Assembly (NCBI RefSeq): GCF_036898095.1
Contig: NC_090763.1
Span: forward strand, 60,255,570-60,319,569
DNA from: Palaemon carinicauda
Lineage: Eukaryota; Arthropoda; Malacostraca; Decapoda; Palaemonidae
Reading direction: 5' to 3'
DNA length: 64,000 bases
Both the position numbers and the translations under genes were made by a program. This document shows, piece by piece, positions 1 through 13,366 of the stretch; within the stretch, counting starts at the first letter, position 1; each line of letters opens with the position of its first letter. Under the pieces are notes generated by a model. The model ran no database searches. It was not told the origin of the DNA and saw nothing but the letters and a program-made list of their open reading frames with translations.

Positions 1-997
1 GAGCAAGCCCCAAACCATCTCCATCTACCCCTCTCCTTGATCATCTACATATGGCACTCGAGTAATTACATTTTTGTAATGCTATCCCTCCATTTAATTT
101 CCATTATCATACCGAGGGCTTTGTTCTCAAATCTACAAAAATAGTGTCTCAATCTCGGGGTTTTTTTTTTTTTTATACAAAATGTGCCACCCTCTTTTTT
201 CATTCATTTAGCAGCCTTGTCTTATTTTTAGATTTTAATTTTGCGGTATAATTCCATGAGTTTTGAGTCCCATTAATCGCAGATAATCTCTTTCTTTAAT
301 TTAAAAATATAGAATTAATTCTGGATGTTTTCAATTTCGTTTGTTGCACAGCATCTCGCTGAGTTGCTGGAAGGCAGGTAATTATTCAAAACTAATAAAG
401 TTTAATGGAGGTTAGCCGTAAACTTTAATGGACCTTAGACGTAATTGCTTCTGGGAAACGAGAGTAGTTGGCGTAGTTGCCATTAACAGTGCGGGTATCA
501 TCATCCAAGTTCAGGAGCCTTCCCCCCCAAAAAATACCCCCTTCCCCACACAGTTCGCAGTTATTCGGCAAGAATCTTAGTGGTTAGCTTGCAATTTTAA
601 TAGCATCATGCTTATTTTACTTGGGAGATAGGGAGATAGTCACGTAGCCATTTTATATCATATGTGATACGTGAAGAAATGTAGTTTTACTACGAGGAAA
701 AACTTATAACATTGGCACAATAAACATTCATTTTTTAAAAAGAATCATTTGCACTAACAAAATGATGAGTATCACGAGGCACTGGAGAGTGTTATCTGTG
801 ACGAAATAAAAAAAATATATAAAAAATCTGAGTTGTGGTTTGCTTGCCTTGGAAGATGGATTAATCTCGTTGAAGGGTATTCGGCAACTCATCGTTTCCA
901 TGACCTGGAAAATAAGCAATTAGGTAACCTTTTCCTCCCAGATGAGAGCCATCTGGTGACTGATAATGGCAGCTGTTCGGTTATAGTATACTATGCA

Positions 998-1000
<3 letters not shown>

Positions 1001-1056
<56 letters not shown>
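1001..1056. repeat. (CT)n microsatellite
   Basis: Uninterrupted TC dinucleotide run of 56 bases. Poly Ser-Leu frames through it are artefacts. Confidence 0.98.
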
Positions 1057-1058
<2 letters not shown>

Positions 1059-1978
1059 GAAGTGTTATTACATTTTTCATGAAAATGAAAGCATTAAAAA
1101 ATTATCTTGAAATCGATTATTTAAAATGCCAGCTGATGTTATCGATATGTACACGAAGTGAACTAGTCAGAGATTGATAATTATAACGTTGGGAGCTTTG
1201 TCAGCATACTATTAATTATAAAATCTATTTTAGTTTATGATTTCTTTACTGTTATATTATGTTTTTCCATTAAATGGAATTAAACCTGAAATCTGTAGTT
1301 ATCTTCATCCGCATTTATTTTTAAAATTCCCCACATTGAATCACATTTGGCCCCTCAAGCGGACCCCTTTTATTTGTTAATTAAATTTTGTGGAAATAGA
1401 CTTTCCATATATCAACGGTTTTGAATATGTTTAACAAATTTTTTGTATTAAATGCCAGAGTTCACATTTTTTTAAAAGCATGGAGCATGTCTGAATAATC
1501 TGTGTGGCATGTACTCGAATGTTGTTTTTCTTATCTTTATTGCATCTTGTCTCCACTAAGTGTTTGTCTTAGATCATATTTCTTTTCGTCATATGTTTAC
1601 ATAATTTGGCAGTTTTGTATCTTACTGTTGTTCTCCAGGACAAAGTTTACTTGACCTCGTTACTGATTTTCTTTTACTTGTAGCATTATTTTTGGCATGT
1701 TGTGTGTAAACTTTAGCATAGAATTTACTTTCTAAACGGTTTTGCATTGTTTTGACTTTCGGTGCCTTCCATATTCATGTCCTTTGAAAGACTTTTCTAA
1801 TATATTGTAAAGTCATTGACATAGTATTACTGTTTTCGGTGTCGGTATGGGTTTTGTGTAAATGGCAAATAATTGTCATTAAGAAATTATATATTGAACG
1901 TAAAAGTTTTTTTTGTGATGTGCAGCATGAGAATGGATTATTCTATAATATTTTTCTCTCTATATATATCATATCATT

Positions 1979-2245
1979 TATTATTATTACCAGCTAAGCT
2001 ACAACCCTAGTTGGAAAGGCAAGATGCTATAAGGCCAAGGGCTCCAACGGGGAAAAATAGCCCAGTGAGGAAAGGAAATAAATTATCTGAGAAATAATGT
2101 ACAAATGAAATGTAATATTTTAAAAACAGTAACAACACCAAAACAGATAATTCATGAATAAACTATAAAAAAGACTTGTCAGCCTGTCCAGCATGAAAAC
2201 ATTTGCTGCAAGTATGAACTTTTGAATTTCGATCGATTCAAGTAC
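1979..2245 (-). mobile_element. LINE 3' fragment with ATT tail (copy 1)
   Basis: Starts with a short (ATT)n and then CAGCTAAGCTACAACCCTAG, a sequence repeated at 8715, 13355 and 39191 and in reverse at 6551, 33972 and 60375. The longest copies run on into reverse-transcriptase-like sequence, so this is the 3' end of a non-LTR element with an (AAT)n tail, lying on the minus strand and truncated at its 5' side. Confidence 0.8.
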
Positions 2246-2516
2246 TATATATATACACACATTTATTGTTTTTATATATCAGTTGTACCCAATAACTCAT
2301 TTCATTTTAAGTCAGTGATCTTTAAAAAAAAAGAGAGAGGAAATGGGTAGCGAAATCGTGTCGTTGAATAGTTCACGAGTTTTTCACTGCATAAATGATA
2401 CTTTCTTGATATAAAAACACGATATTCTAGTCATGCCATTTTATTGACTGTACGTTTTGTATTGTTTATAGTTGTCGATTTATTCATTAAATCTGTTTGA
2501 ACGCGAATTTAAACGG

Positions 2517-2825
2517 TTTAAAGGTCGCTCATGAATGGCAGAGGCAAGGGACAGTGACATTGCCCTATCAATCAGGACAATGCCCTAGAGACTGACCATA
2601 TATTATATGATCAGCGCCCAAGCCTCCTCTCCACCCAAGCTATGACCAGGGAGGGCCAGGCAGTGGCTGCTGATGACTCAGCAGATAGACCTATAGGCTC
2701 CCCCAACCTTAGCTCACAAGGATGGTAAGGTTTCAGACACTAATGGCACTAACGAGTCTGAGCCGGACTCGAACCCCCGACCGGCAAACACCAGGCAGAG
2801 ACGCTACTAATCAGGCCACAGCAAT
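2517..2825 (-). mobile_element. tRNA-derived SINE, copy 1
   Basis: On the minus strand it starts with TGGCCTGATTAGTAGCG (A-box-like) and has GGTTCGAGTCC, a canonical RNA polymerase III B box, at 2765-2775. Its body matches 24852-25083 and 27486-27783, sharing the CAATGTCACTGTCCCTTGCC-like end and the terminal GAATGG/TTTAAA stretch. The head reads as a tRNA-like half, the definition of a tRNA-derived SINE. Confidence 0.75.
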
Positions 2826-3283
2826 TTAAGTATTCTATTTTATTACTTTCCAAGGCAAGTGAGAAAAAGGTGTAATTTTCTATTAGATTTTATCACTTTA
2901 AGATAGTGATGGCTCATGTTTTCTTTTTTCTAAGAAAGTGCATGCCAAACTATAACTTGTTAAACTTGTGGTTTTACGTAACTTTAGTTAATTTCAATTA
3001 GATTCCACGAACTCGTTGTAACCCAATATGCACATAGATGGCCTTACTTGGTTTCTTCAGAGTTACGTAAGGCAGGATGGCTTGGATTGTGGTGTGTGTA
3101 ATACAAGGTATCACTTCGTACGGGAGTTGAATAAGAGATCCTATCACCTGGTGCATCACAGAAGGTCTCTCTGTCCTGGTGTCGAAAGAGAGAAATTGCG
3201 TTGTAGACGGTCATTAGATTTCCAACTTATTCCGTTGTTTTATTTCGTTTTTATTATGTTCAGGGTACTTTCATGTGACTAAG

Positions 3284-3286
<3 letters not shown>

Positions 3287-3358
<72 letters not shown>
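3287..3358. repeat. (GA)n microsatellite
   Basis: Uninterrupted GA run of 72 bases. Confidence 0.98.
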
Positions 3359-3361
<3 letters not shown>

Positions 3362-5194
3362 TAAGTAGTAAGAGTTTTGCTGGGGTAAATGTCAGAGCTC
3401 TCTGTGGGCCACCCATGTGGTGCAAGATGTAAATGAGAGCTTAAGTCACCGAAGAAAAAAAAAAGTGCAAACATTGACTACGTCATTTTACGAAGATTAC
3501 TAATCTACTATGTTTAGTCAAATAATTAAGACCCATTTTCATTTTCATTTTTCATATCGACATTTGAAAATCACTTGGTAACAGCTGGGCTCGTATTGAA
3601 ACTCCGTGATTTCGTAAGTCCCACATTATTTATTACACAAGTTCATATTCATAATTTGTTTTGAATTCAATGTTTAGAAATATCCAAATCTCACATTACA
3701 CCCAAACTACAGAAGTATGAGTAAGTGAACATCTGTCGGATATAACCAACAGGAAATATTCATTCAACTTGCCTGAAGGAGTTTGTCCTAGGGTATTTTG
3801 GCGTGCCTTCGGTGGGACGTCAGTCAGTCTCCGGAAGGTAGTCATGCGCGTGGGAAAGGTCATTGAGGGTGAACTGCAGTGAACTTTTGATGTAAGTTCA
3901 TCTTATGTGTCGCGAACCTTGGACTCTTTGATATAATGTTTTTGATATTTTCATGGTTGTTAGCCGTTTCTGTCACTTGCGAGGGCTTCGTAATGTTATA
4001 GGTAGTTGCGTGTTGATGAACGTGAGACAGCCTGAAATTTCATTATAAAGAGAAGTTGTGGCAAGACAGGTATTCCTTATATAGCTGATTCTCCTTCGTA
4101 AAGTAGCCTGTCGGATTGGTAATAGTTGAAGGGATGCAGCTGTCATTTTGATGTGCATGTAAATAATAATACACACAATACATTACTTTCATATTTGGTG
4201 GAAGAGGGCGTTTTTAACCAACGATATTAGTTGGTAGCAATTTTGTTCGGATTGAAGACTAATTCGTTTTATTGATACTAGATCCAAAATTGAGGAAAAA
4301 ATAAATGTAGATTAATCATTCTTAATAAGAATATCATGATATGATGTATGGGACAGATTCTGCAATGGGCCTTTTGTTATCAAACAAAGCCATTCTTGTT
4401 TTTTCCTATCATTAGAGAAAACTTTTTTATTTTTCTTTAATACTACAGCATCTGCGTTTGGGCTTCTTGTGTGAACCAGAGATACACAGTTCCATGGGTA
4501 TTAAGATTATACTCAAGAAAGCATTGCATGTTCAAATATTTCCCAAAAGTTGGAATCTGAAGCATTCATCAATAAACATTAGTTTGGCCATGCTAACAGC
4601 TTTCTGGAACTTGAATAAACAACTTTCTAATTCAGTGTTTTATCAACAGTGAATACTAAATATAATGCTGGGTGAGGTAAAGTGATGGGTTTTGAAAGCT
4701 TTTCCATACCAATGGTTAGTTATGTATTTTGTGTAAGGACATTATTTCTGTTTTTAATTCACATTATTGTATAAAATAAGAAATCAAATTATTATATGAT
4801 TTTTATAATCCTTCTGCAGACGTAGATTCCAATGTAATTGCACTTATACTACTTACATATGAGTAACTAAATTACTATAGGTTTTGAATATTTTCTCGCA
4901 TTTGATAAGTCTAGCCATCAATTATTGATATTATTCATATTTCGGGTAACGTATATTTTATGGGGTAAAATCGCTTTTTTTTTGTAGCTAATCTCTTAAG
5001 ATTTTTACGTTATTAAAATCTCTCTTGATACGTTACGCCTTCTGTAGTGTCCTTTTGCTCTTAACTTAAGAGACTGACTTTGAGGTTAATAGGTTAAATT
5101 ACTGTACTTCGTCACGGTGCATTTTGGGTAGGCGCAGCTGACATCATTTTCGTGCTCCGTAAAACTCTGTTGTGTAAATTAAATTACATCATTA

Positions 5195-5200
<6 letters not shown>

Positions 5201-5270
<70 letters not shown>
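5201..5270. repeat. (CT)n microsatellite
   Basis: Uninterrupted TC run of 70 bases; first of three long dinucleotide tracts within 400 bp. Confidence 0.98.
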
Positions 5271-5274
<4 letters not shown>

Positions 5275-5394
5275 TGGATCCCAGCCGAGGTCGATGATGA
5301 GAGAAGAATATCTTTGAATACCACCATATCATAATTAAAAAAGGGGAGGACCTCACTTAAGCAATCCCTCAACCCCGTTGGGTGGAACCATTTA

Positions 5395-5397
<3 letters not shown>

Positions 5398-5441
<44 letters not shown>
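5398..5441. repeat. (CT)n microsatellite
   Basis: CT run of about 44 bases, complementary to the (GA)n tract about 100 bp downstream. Confidence 0.97.
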
Positions 5442-5443
<2 letters not shown>

Positions 5444-5534
5444 ATTGAGTTTGTTCCTCCTTTCTTGGTCTTTGAAATTGTACGAGAGTGGTCACATGTA
5501 AAAGAGATTTCTTTTGAAAGGTTCTTTTTTCATT

Positions 5535-5538
<4 letters not shown>

Positions 5539-5600
<62 letters not shown>
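5539..5600. repeat. (GA)n microsatellite
   Basis: GA run of about 62 bases; opposite in strand to the two preceding CT tracts, so the pair could fold back on itself. Confidence 0.97.
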
Positions 5601-5602
<2 letters not shown>

Positions 5603-6550
5603 TCACAATATTCTCTCTCCAAAACTTCTTCCCACGAGTTATTAGATGAGAAGGGAAAACTCGCTCTGAGCTTGTCACTAGACGTGACCCGATTCAGCTC
5701 AAACTGACCCGGTGAGGTCGGTTTCTCGTTGTGACATTACAAGAGATATATCCACACAAAGCCATTAAGGGTTGCACATGAAGATCCTGTTTGGCATTTT
5801 CAACCCTTTTTTTTTTTTTTTTTTCTTTTTTTTTTGTCCCATATTTCTTGAGAGATGTAAATTGAGGGCATTGGAGAGGGTTGTTTTAAGTCATTTGTCT
5901 TACGTGTAAGATTGTATTTTATCTTTTTCGGCTACCGTGATGGATATCTAAAAATTCATGCATCTTTTTTTAGGAATTTTGATGAAAATTTCACCATACA
6001 ATAATCACGTATTTGAATGGCAATCTTGATAAGCCCAATAGTTTAAGAATAAACTTTTGTCTCACATTCTTAGTATTGGTTATAATTTATCATATGCATT
6101 TTAATTTCTTTTTTTCTATATTATATTCTAATTTTTATGCATCTGTGTCACGTATATTCCATCCGTCTATCTATTTCCATATTGAGAATATCGACAATAA
6201 CTGGCTTTAATAGTGTACTGCAATGTAATTGTTCAGTGGCTTCTTTCTTCTTGGTAAGGTAGAAGAGACCCTTTAGCTATGGTAAGCAGCTCTTTTAGGA
6301 GAAGGACACCTCAAAATCAAACCATTGTTCTCTAGTCTTTGGTAGTGCCATAGCTTCTGTACCATGGTCTTTCACTGTCTTGGGATAGAGTTCTCTTGCT
6401 TAAGAGTACACTCGGGCACACTATTCTATCTTATTTCTCTTCCTCTTGTTTTATTAAAGTTTTTATAGTTCATATATGAAAGATTTATTTTAATTCTGTT
6501 ACTGTTCTTAAAATATTTTGTTTTAATTGTTGATTGTTTGTCTTGTAGTT

Positions 6551-6648
6551 TTTTATTTCCTTTCCTCAATGGGCTAGTTTCCCTGTTGGATTCTTTGGCC
6601 TTGTAGCCTACTGCTTTTACAACTAGGGTAGTAGCTTAGCTAGTAATG

Positions 6649-6684
<36 letters not shown>
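6551..6684 (+). mobile_element. LINE 3' tail with (AAT)n (copy 2)
   Basis: Contains TTTCCTTTCCTCAATGGGCT, the CCCTGTTGGA box, ACTAGGGTAGTAGCTTAGCT and ends in (AAT)n from about 6644. It is the reverse complement of the 1979 copy, so this fragment lies on the plus strand. Only about the last 95 bp plus the tail are present. Confidence 0.8.
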
Positions 6685-6688
<4 letters not shown>

Positions 6689-6943
6689 GAGACACTGCGA
6701 TCGGTTGCGGACAGCAATGAGTGATAATGATGTCCCGTTGAACCAACGGAGGTTGAGAGAGAGTTTGGTTTTTGGAAATGTGTAGATTTGGACTCCGGAA
6801 AAAAGCTGAAGATCACAAAAGTCATTATTTGTTGAAGTCTCTTCAAACAGGTACTTTAGTGATACCTTAGATGTGTAGTCGTGGAAAGTTAATCACCTTG
6901 GTAACCTTTGATACTGGGTAATAATGTAATAGTTAATGATACT

Positions 6944-6944
<1 letters not shown>

Positions 6945-7000
<56 letters not shown>
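6945..7000. repeat. (ATT)n microsatellite
   Basis: Trinucleotide ATT run of about 50 bases with one TTT interruption, followed by ACT units. Confidence 0.95.
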
Positions 7001-7129
7001 CTACTACTAGTTTACGCAACCCGTCAAAAATGGCGGCTAGATACTTATATATGCGCACACACGCACTCCCCCTCTCACCAGAGTATGACAACTCCCTCTC
7101 CCCCTTTCCCGAGGGACGGGGAGAGCTGA

Positions 7130-7131
<2 letters not shown>

Positions 7132-7213
<82 letters not shown>
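7132..7213. repeat. (AT)n microsatellite
   Basis: Uninterrupted AT run of about 80 bases, self-complementary and able to form a cruciform. Confidence 0.97.
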
Positions 7214-7217
<4 letters not shown>

Positions 7218-7539
7218 CTTTTTATATATTTAGACACTTGCCTTTTATTACATAGGGAAGATTATTGTTATTATATCCAAGCATTATTAAATTCATCGTT
7301 GTTTCCGTGGTACCAGAGTCTGGAAAAAAGCCAAAAGAAACCAAATCTGATTCTGTGATGTCGAACGTTGGATAAGGAAGTACCAAGCTTGAGAATAAAT
7401 TAGTACTCTTGTAGTGAAATCTTATTTCCTGCTCTGTTAAAAAGACATTTTCCTCGAACATTCCCTCGAACATTCACACCAGACCAGATACCGGTATCTT
7501 GAAGCAGCGTGTCCCTCAATACTCTTGGCCAACTCGTGC

Positions 7540-7542
<3 letters not shown>

Positions 7543-7570
<28 letters not shown>
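7543..7570. repeat. Poly-A tract
   Basis: A homopolymer of 28 bases. I saw no retroposed sequence upstream that it could terminate. Confidence 0.9.
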
Positions 7571-7772
7571 CTTTGTCTCCATACTGCTTCTCACGCTGTA
7601 TTCGATCTTATGTTGATTTCTGATATTTCAGTTATTATTGGCTGTTGACACTTCATTGCTATTCCCGTTATGTCGCGGTCTTTGTTCCTGGGGTGTGGTG
7701 TTTTAATATGTAATTTGTTTTTTGTCTTGCTTTACATACAGTTACATGTACGGTTATAACTTTCTAGCTATA

Positions 7773-7775
<3 letters not shown>

Positions 7776-7820
<45 letters not shown>
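7776..7820. repeat. (AT)n microsatellite
   Basis: AT run of 45 bases followed by a degenerate TA/TG-rich region to about 7950. Confidence 0.95.
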
Positions 7821-7823
<3 letters not shown>

Positions 7824-7958
7824 TATGAAATTATGTGTATAATTATGTATGTGTGCAGTATATATGTATGTGTATATAAAAATTTGTAATTATTTATGAA
7901 GATTATATATATATAAATATATATATAATATATATACATGTGTGTGTGTGTAATAGAA

Positions 7959-7961
<3 letters not shown>

Positions 7962-8029
<68 letters not shown>
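7962..8029. repeat. (CT)n microsatellite
   Basis: CT run of 68 bases. Confidence 0.97.
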
Positions 8030-8031
<2 letters not shown>

Positions 8032-8370
8032 CTTTTGTTATCCTCTTGTTCTGACGAATTCAATAAAGGATGTGTAGTACGTTACAAAGATCAACTGACA
8101 TCGGCTCCACCTGCAGTCATAAGTCCTGACAAGCTTCCTGTCATAAATACTGACTGACTTCTCGCTAGAAGCAAAGCCAGTTTTCTCTTTAGTGCTCGGT
8201 GTTCTTGTGTTCATGATGTTCTTCATGTTCTTTTTCTGTATTGACACACATCTTCCTCTTCCAATAACGCCTCTAAAATGTTTACAGTGCTTCCAGAGGC
8301 CTAAAATCACTGTCGGTTTTCGTAAAAGAATATCATTATGAGGTGAGGTAGTCAGTGTAATTTTATTCAA

Positions 8371-8372
<2 letters not shown>

Positions 8373-8453
<81 letters not shown>
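8373..8453. repeat. (CT)n microsatellite
   Basis: CT run of about 80 bases. The long Arg-Glu frame opposite is a translated repeat. Confidence 0.97.
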
Positions 8454-8455
<2 letters not shown>

Positions 8456-8714
8456 CAGCCACAAAAGGTCAAATATGTTAAAACTCTAGGCAAAGATGGG
8501 TGTAGTTGTTTTTGTGATTGCCATCTCTCGGGAGATAATGACAGTTTCAGTCATATTTTTGTCAAATGACACTTGAGATTTCGTGAGTGATGTGTATTGC
8601 GAGTATTATTTATTGATTTTACTTTCAAGGGACCTTTCCAAAGCTCATGCACCTATTTCAACTCGGCCTTTTTATTATCTTTGCCTAAACCAGATGGCTC
8701 ATATATTGTGCTCA

Positions 8715-9130
8715 TATATTATTATTATTACTATCCAAGCTACAACCCTAGTTGGAAAAGCAAGATGCTATTAGCCCAGGGGCTCCAACAGGGAAAAATC
8801 GCCCAGTGAGGAAAGGAAATAAGGAAATAAATAAATGAAGAGAACAAATTAACAATAAATCATTCTAAAATAGGTAACAACGTCAAAACAGACATGTCAT
8901 ATATAAACTATTAACAACATCAAAAACAAATATGTCATAAATAAACTATAAAAAGACTCATGTCCGCCTGGTCAACAAAAAAGTATTTGCTCCAACTTTG
9001 AACTTTTGAAGTTCTACTGATTCAACCACTCGATTAGGAAGATCATTCCACAACTTGGTAACAGCTGGAATAAAACTTCTAGAGTACTGCGTAGTATTGA
9101 GCCTCATGATGGAGAAGGCCTGGCTATTAA
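8715..9130 (-). mobile_element. LINE 3' fragment with ATT tail (copy 3, longest uninterrupted)
   Basis: From (ATT)n at 8717 through CAAGCTACAACCCTAG to GTAGTATTGAGCCTCATGATGG and CTGGCTATTA at about 9130. The same order of blocks is found, split by other insertions, at 39191-39287, 44553-44816 and 48718-49005, so this copy helps to show which pieces belong together. The 5' end is truncated next to a (GA)n tract. Confidence 0.82.
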
Positions 9131-9159
9131 AGCAAATTTTATTTTAAGTATCAAGAGCT

Positions 9160-9160
<1 letters not shown>

Positions 9161-9254
<94 letters not shown>
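9161..9254. repeat. (GA)n microsatellite
   Basis: GA run of 94 bases, the longest dinucleotide tract in the window. Confidence 0.98.
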
Positions 9255-9256
<2 letters not shown>

Positions 9257-11440
9257 CACTAAACTATTCAAACCATTCATCTCAAAAAGTAAACCGAATC
9301 TATGGCATCCTCTCCACTCAACAGTAGCATCCAGTTCCTGCCAGATGGTACCCACAATTGAAGGCCATTATCATAACTACCCACCCACTGAAAGAACCTT
9401 GTAACCTAGATTATTGGTGTCTATTAACCAAGAATCCAATCTGCAAAGCGTCACAACTGCGTGGAAAGCTACAGTAGATAGAAGTAATCCTACTTGGAGT
9501 GTCCTGTTTAAGATGAGGAAAGGATAGAGGGCAAGGACGTCAAGAAATTATGCTTTCGTATAGAATACTGCTGATATTTTTTTTACTGTTGGTTTTTTTA
9601 TTAAAAGCAATGTGGTATTTTAAAGTAAAAACAAATGTGGCGATAAGTTAATTGAAAGTATAAGTCGAAAAGAAAGTCGATCTTCATCTCAGCTTACGAT
9701 TTTTCACCCCCTCAAAAAAAAAAAAAAAAAAAAAAAATCGTTTCCCCAAATTGAATGAAATTTTAAAGTATGATATTAAAGTACGGTAGGAACTTCTAGT
9801 TTAGATACATTTAGAAAGTCACGTATTGATAGGATTTGGCTAATGCTTGAATATTTCATCGTAAAATATGTTTTTCCATCCAACCCAATTTGATAGTAAA
9901 TATGTAGATTCACATCTTTATAATTTTATTCTTATAAAACAGGCACTGAACAAAATTTTTATTGTTTTAATTCATACATATAAAGTATCCGCTTATGTAA
10001 TATTTTTTCTAGGAATTGAGATGGAGACGACCTTAGATTTTGGGAAATAAAAAATATAGATATAATATCTACTACTAGTAGTACTGATGCTGCAAATTAA
10101 ATATTGTTTCCACTTGATTGCTAGTCATCAGTGTAATGATAATCAATAGTGAAGTCTAACCATCCCGTTTATGACCCAGCTATGGATCATTTCCGTTCCA
10201 ATTAGCTGGTGGTTGGATCTTGATTGATTTACAGTCTTGAAATGTCGTCCGGATGTGGAAGAGGAAAATACTTAGGGTGATGGGTCATGATATTTTGGGA
10301 AAGGCCATCCAGTCAGGATCTGATTTATATTAAAAAATTGTGAAAATTAGTAAATCCATCTTCTTATTTTTTTTTCCAGGAAAGATAACCATCATTGTTG
10401 ATTATTAATCCTGGGATAGTGAATACAGTCATCCACCTTTAGCCTCGCAGGCCACTGCAACCGCCACTTGCCACCATGAGCATAATAATGAAGTCCTTGT
10501 GACCTCCCCCACCTCTCTAACTAACTACCAGTATATAGGGGTGCCACCCCACGTCTCTGGAACGCCTTCCCTCTTCAGCCCATCCTTCCCCCCTCCCACA
10601 TGTTTGGTCTCCCACGGTTTTAGCGTGATGGTTGTGGTGAAGGGGTTAACGCCAGTCTTGCCCCCTTCCCACTAAGCAACTACACTCCCACATTTCAAGA
10701 AATCCTATTGGGAGAATTTGTAAGTTCTATTTCCTCAGAGGGACATCGTCTTGGGGGTGGGGGGAGAAGAGGCCGTCTTTGTTGGCCTCAACGAAGTTCT
10801 TTCATGTGAAGGGTCTTGGGGCTCCTGAATTGGCTCCCCTCTTTCGGGGTGTCTCTCTCGCTTTATGTTTCTAACCTCATGTTATGTCCGCCTTCCTATG
10901 AAAAGATGACTTCGTTGGATCTGAATACGCTCATGTTTATGGAAACTGACGTGAAGTGTTTGTTTAGTAAATCTGTCTCTTCAGAATGCATTCATGTGTG
11001 TACAAACACGTGTGCTATTTATTCCTGATTTCGCAGTACACAAAGTTTGGGATCAATTGATGCAGTAGTAATATAGAAATAAGGTATTTTCGATTTATGA
11101 ATATATTTAGGTGCAACCAATTTTATGGTGCAACGTGAAATTGCAAGGAAAGCGCTCTTCCATTTAGTCTTTTATCGTCATGTTTGAATGCCGTTCCCAT
11201 GTAAATCTGTACGCATCTGCTTGCATAGTCAAGCAAGCTCCCCATGACGATACAACCCGTATGGAATTTTTGTGTACTTTTACAAGAAACTGAGCTCACA
11301 ATAAATAAACATTTGAAACCCCATGTGTCATCTAATCCCTCCTTTTGAATCTCGAAAAAAAATATATATCCCATGTGTGCTTGTTACCGCTTCCTGTTCG
11401 AGGTTTCTCCACTCTTGTAACTCGTTCGTCTTGGCTGCTT

Positions 11441-11442
<2 letters not shown>

Positions 11443-11501
<59 letters not shown>
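11443..11501. repeat. (CT)n microsatellite
   Basis: CT run of about 58 bases. Confidence 0.97.
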
Positions 11502-11503
<2 letters not shown>

Positions 11504-12347
11504 TCATATCGACTGCATATCTGGAGTTGATCATTATATTCACTCATTTTCTGTGACTCGCTTGTCATGCTGTCACTCTTGGGTAAAGTAGAATTTTTTA
11601 TTGGGGCTTTTATTCACTTATCTAGTTGAAATATTTCACAGACACTTTTAAGTCGAATATAAATAACCTTTATCGGAAATATCTTCCTTAGGACAAGATA
11701 TTTAATCGAATTACCAATTTGAATACAGTAATGTTTGTCTTATTTTAAGAATATTTTTTTCGGGGATTATCACATTTTGAAAATAAAGATATGACGAAAA
11801 TTATCACATTAGTCATAAAAAACCGATCCCTAAATTGAAATGATGTAGAAATTGAATCTTTTCTTATTGAAAATATTAGTAAATACAAGTTTTTCAAAAG
11901 TATAATTAGCCTGGATTTTTTTTTTTACCATAACCTTTCTTGGATAGCAACAAGGCTCATCATCCCTTGTTGAAGGAGACGTTGCTATCCATGATCTAAA
12001 ACTGGAAATAATACTGATAAAGGCGGATAAACCTGCCCTCAAAACTGCCAGACCCATATGCTGCACATTGCGTTGACAGACTGTTAAAAAAATGGGAGAA
12101 GACAGTCAACCTACGTAATATAATCTGACGTATGTTGAATGCGATCCATGAAGTGAAAACTCTCGAAAGTAAATGAAAGTTATTACTTTCATTTGTGGAT
12201 AAATAAGGATTAACCGATGATGTTTTCTTGTATGGAGAAGGATGACAGTTGTGTTTGTTTTGTTTGACAATAAAATAGGAATGTAATTTATGATTTTTGA
12301 AAAAGATATAATGCATGATTGCGGTTCTATATTTACATTAAGGGAGT

Positions 12348-12391
<44 letters not shown>
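12348..12391. repeat. (TG)n microsatellite
   Basis: TG run of about 44 bases, followed shortly by a run of G at about 12411-12420. It is the only long TG/CA tract in the window. Confidence 0.96.
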
Positions 12392-12395
<4 letters not shown>

Positions 12396-12566
12396 TTAGT
12401 GACCGTGTTGGGGGGGGGGGAGTTTGTTGCTGGGAAGACAAAAACGGTAATAAGAATGAACATATAACGAAGCATATCTTAAGTAGACTTGATTGATATA
12501 TTGCTCTGATAGTATTTTTCTAAATGGATTAATCTTGATGTCGAAGTGAATGATTTATTTTATTAC

Positions 12567-12570
<4 letters not shown>

Positions 12571-12631
<61 letters not shown>
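12571..12631. repeat. (CT)n microsatellite
   Basis: CT run of about 60 bases, paired with a (GA)n run of the same length 265 bp downstream. Confidence 0.97.
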
Positions 12632-12637
<6 letters not shown>

Positions 12638-12893
12638 AGGTACCATCATTGGGTTTTGGGGAGGGGAGTTTGCTCCCCCCCCCATCTCCCTTCCTTCCAC
12701 TCCTTTCCACACCCATGTTTTCAGCGTCCTCGTTGACGCCAAGAGACCTGGAACCGGATTTGGTATGCAACCTGCAATGGCAAAGATCTCTTGTGATTCA
12801 TGCGGGGAATTTGAAGGGAGGGGCGCTACCACTTCATTTTCTGCCTAAAGTTTTTAGCGGTTGTCCGTTAAAAGGTTTTTTCTTAAGTCTTGG

Positions 12894-12895
<2 letters not shown>

Positions 12896-12958
<63 letters not shown>
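12896..12958. repeat. (GA)n microsatellite
   Basis: GA run of about 62 bases, complementary to the upstream CT run. Confidence 0.97.
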
Positions 12959-12963
<5 letters not shown>

Positions 12964-13289
12964 GTCTCTCTTTTAGGTGGCCCGCCTAAAACCTTCTATG
13001 AGTAAATTCCAGGAGAGAAGAGAGAGGAAAATTTTTCGTACATTGAAATCGCGTACTTTCTCCTAGGCCGGTTTTGTGCAATTACATTATGCCTCACTTG
13101 CTGTGTTTATTATTTGACTCGGCCTATTTATTCATTAAGTTGTTAATCAGTAAGACCCTTTTAGGCTAAATATCTATCTTGAGTTTTTAATTATGTTAGA
13201 ACTGGAAATTCTTGAATTTGACATCTTTTAAAATATTTAAATTTCTTTTGTATGAGGTATCAAGAACGTTTTCTTTTGTTCCCTACGAT

Positions 13290-13329
13290 GCAGTTATTAT
13301 TACTATTATTATTGTTATTATTATTATTA

Positions 13330-13366
<37 letters not shown>

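Noticed and set aside
833..1060. Open frame ending in a Ser-Leu repeat
   Set aside because: The repeat part is a translated (CT)n tract, and the rest has no recognisable similarity or splice context.
2750..2825. Possible tRNA gene (B box present)
   Set aside because: Only a tRNA-like head continuous with a repeated body found at two other places, so a SINE rather than a tRNA gene.
3028..3282. Open frame with an exon-like block (acceptor TTCTTCAG at about 3060, donor AAG|GTATCA at about 3107)
   Set aside because: The 45-base block has plausible splice sites but its translation does not fit a PTB domain or any family I know.
5184..5707. Long frames on both strands across CT/GA tracts
   Set aside because: Ser-Leu and Arg-Glu repeats come from microsatellites that are open in all frames.
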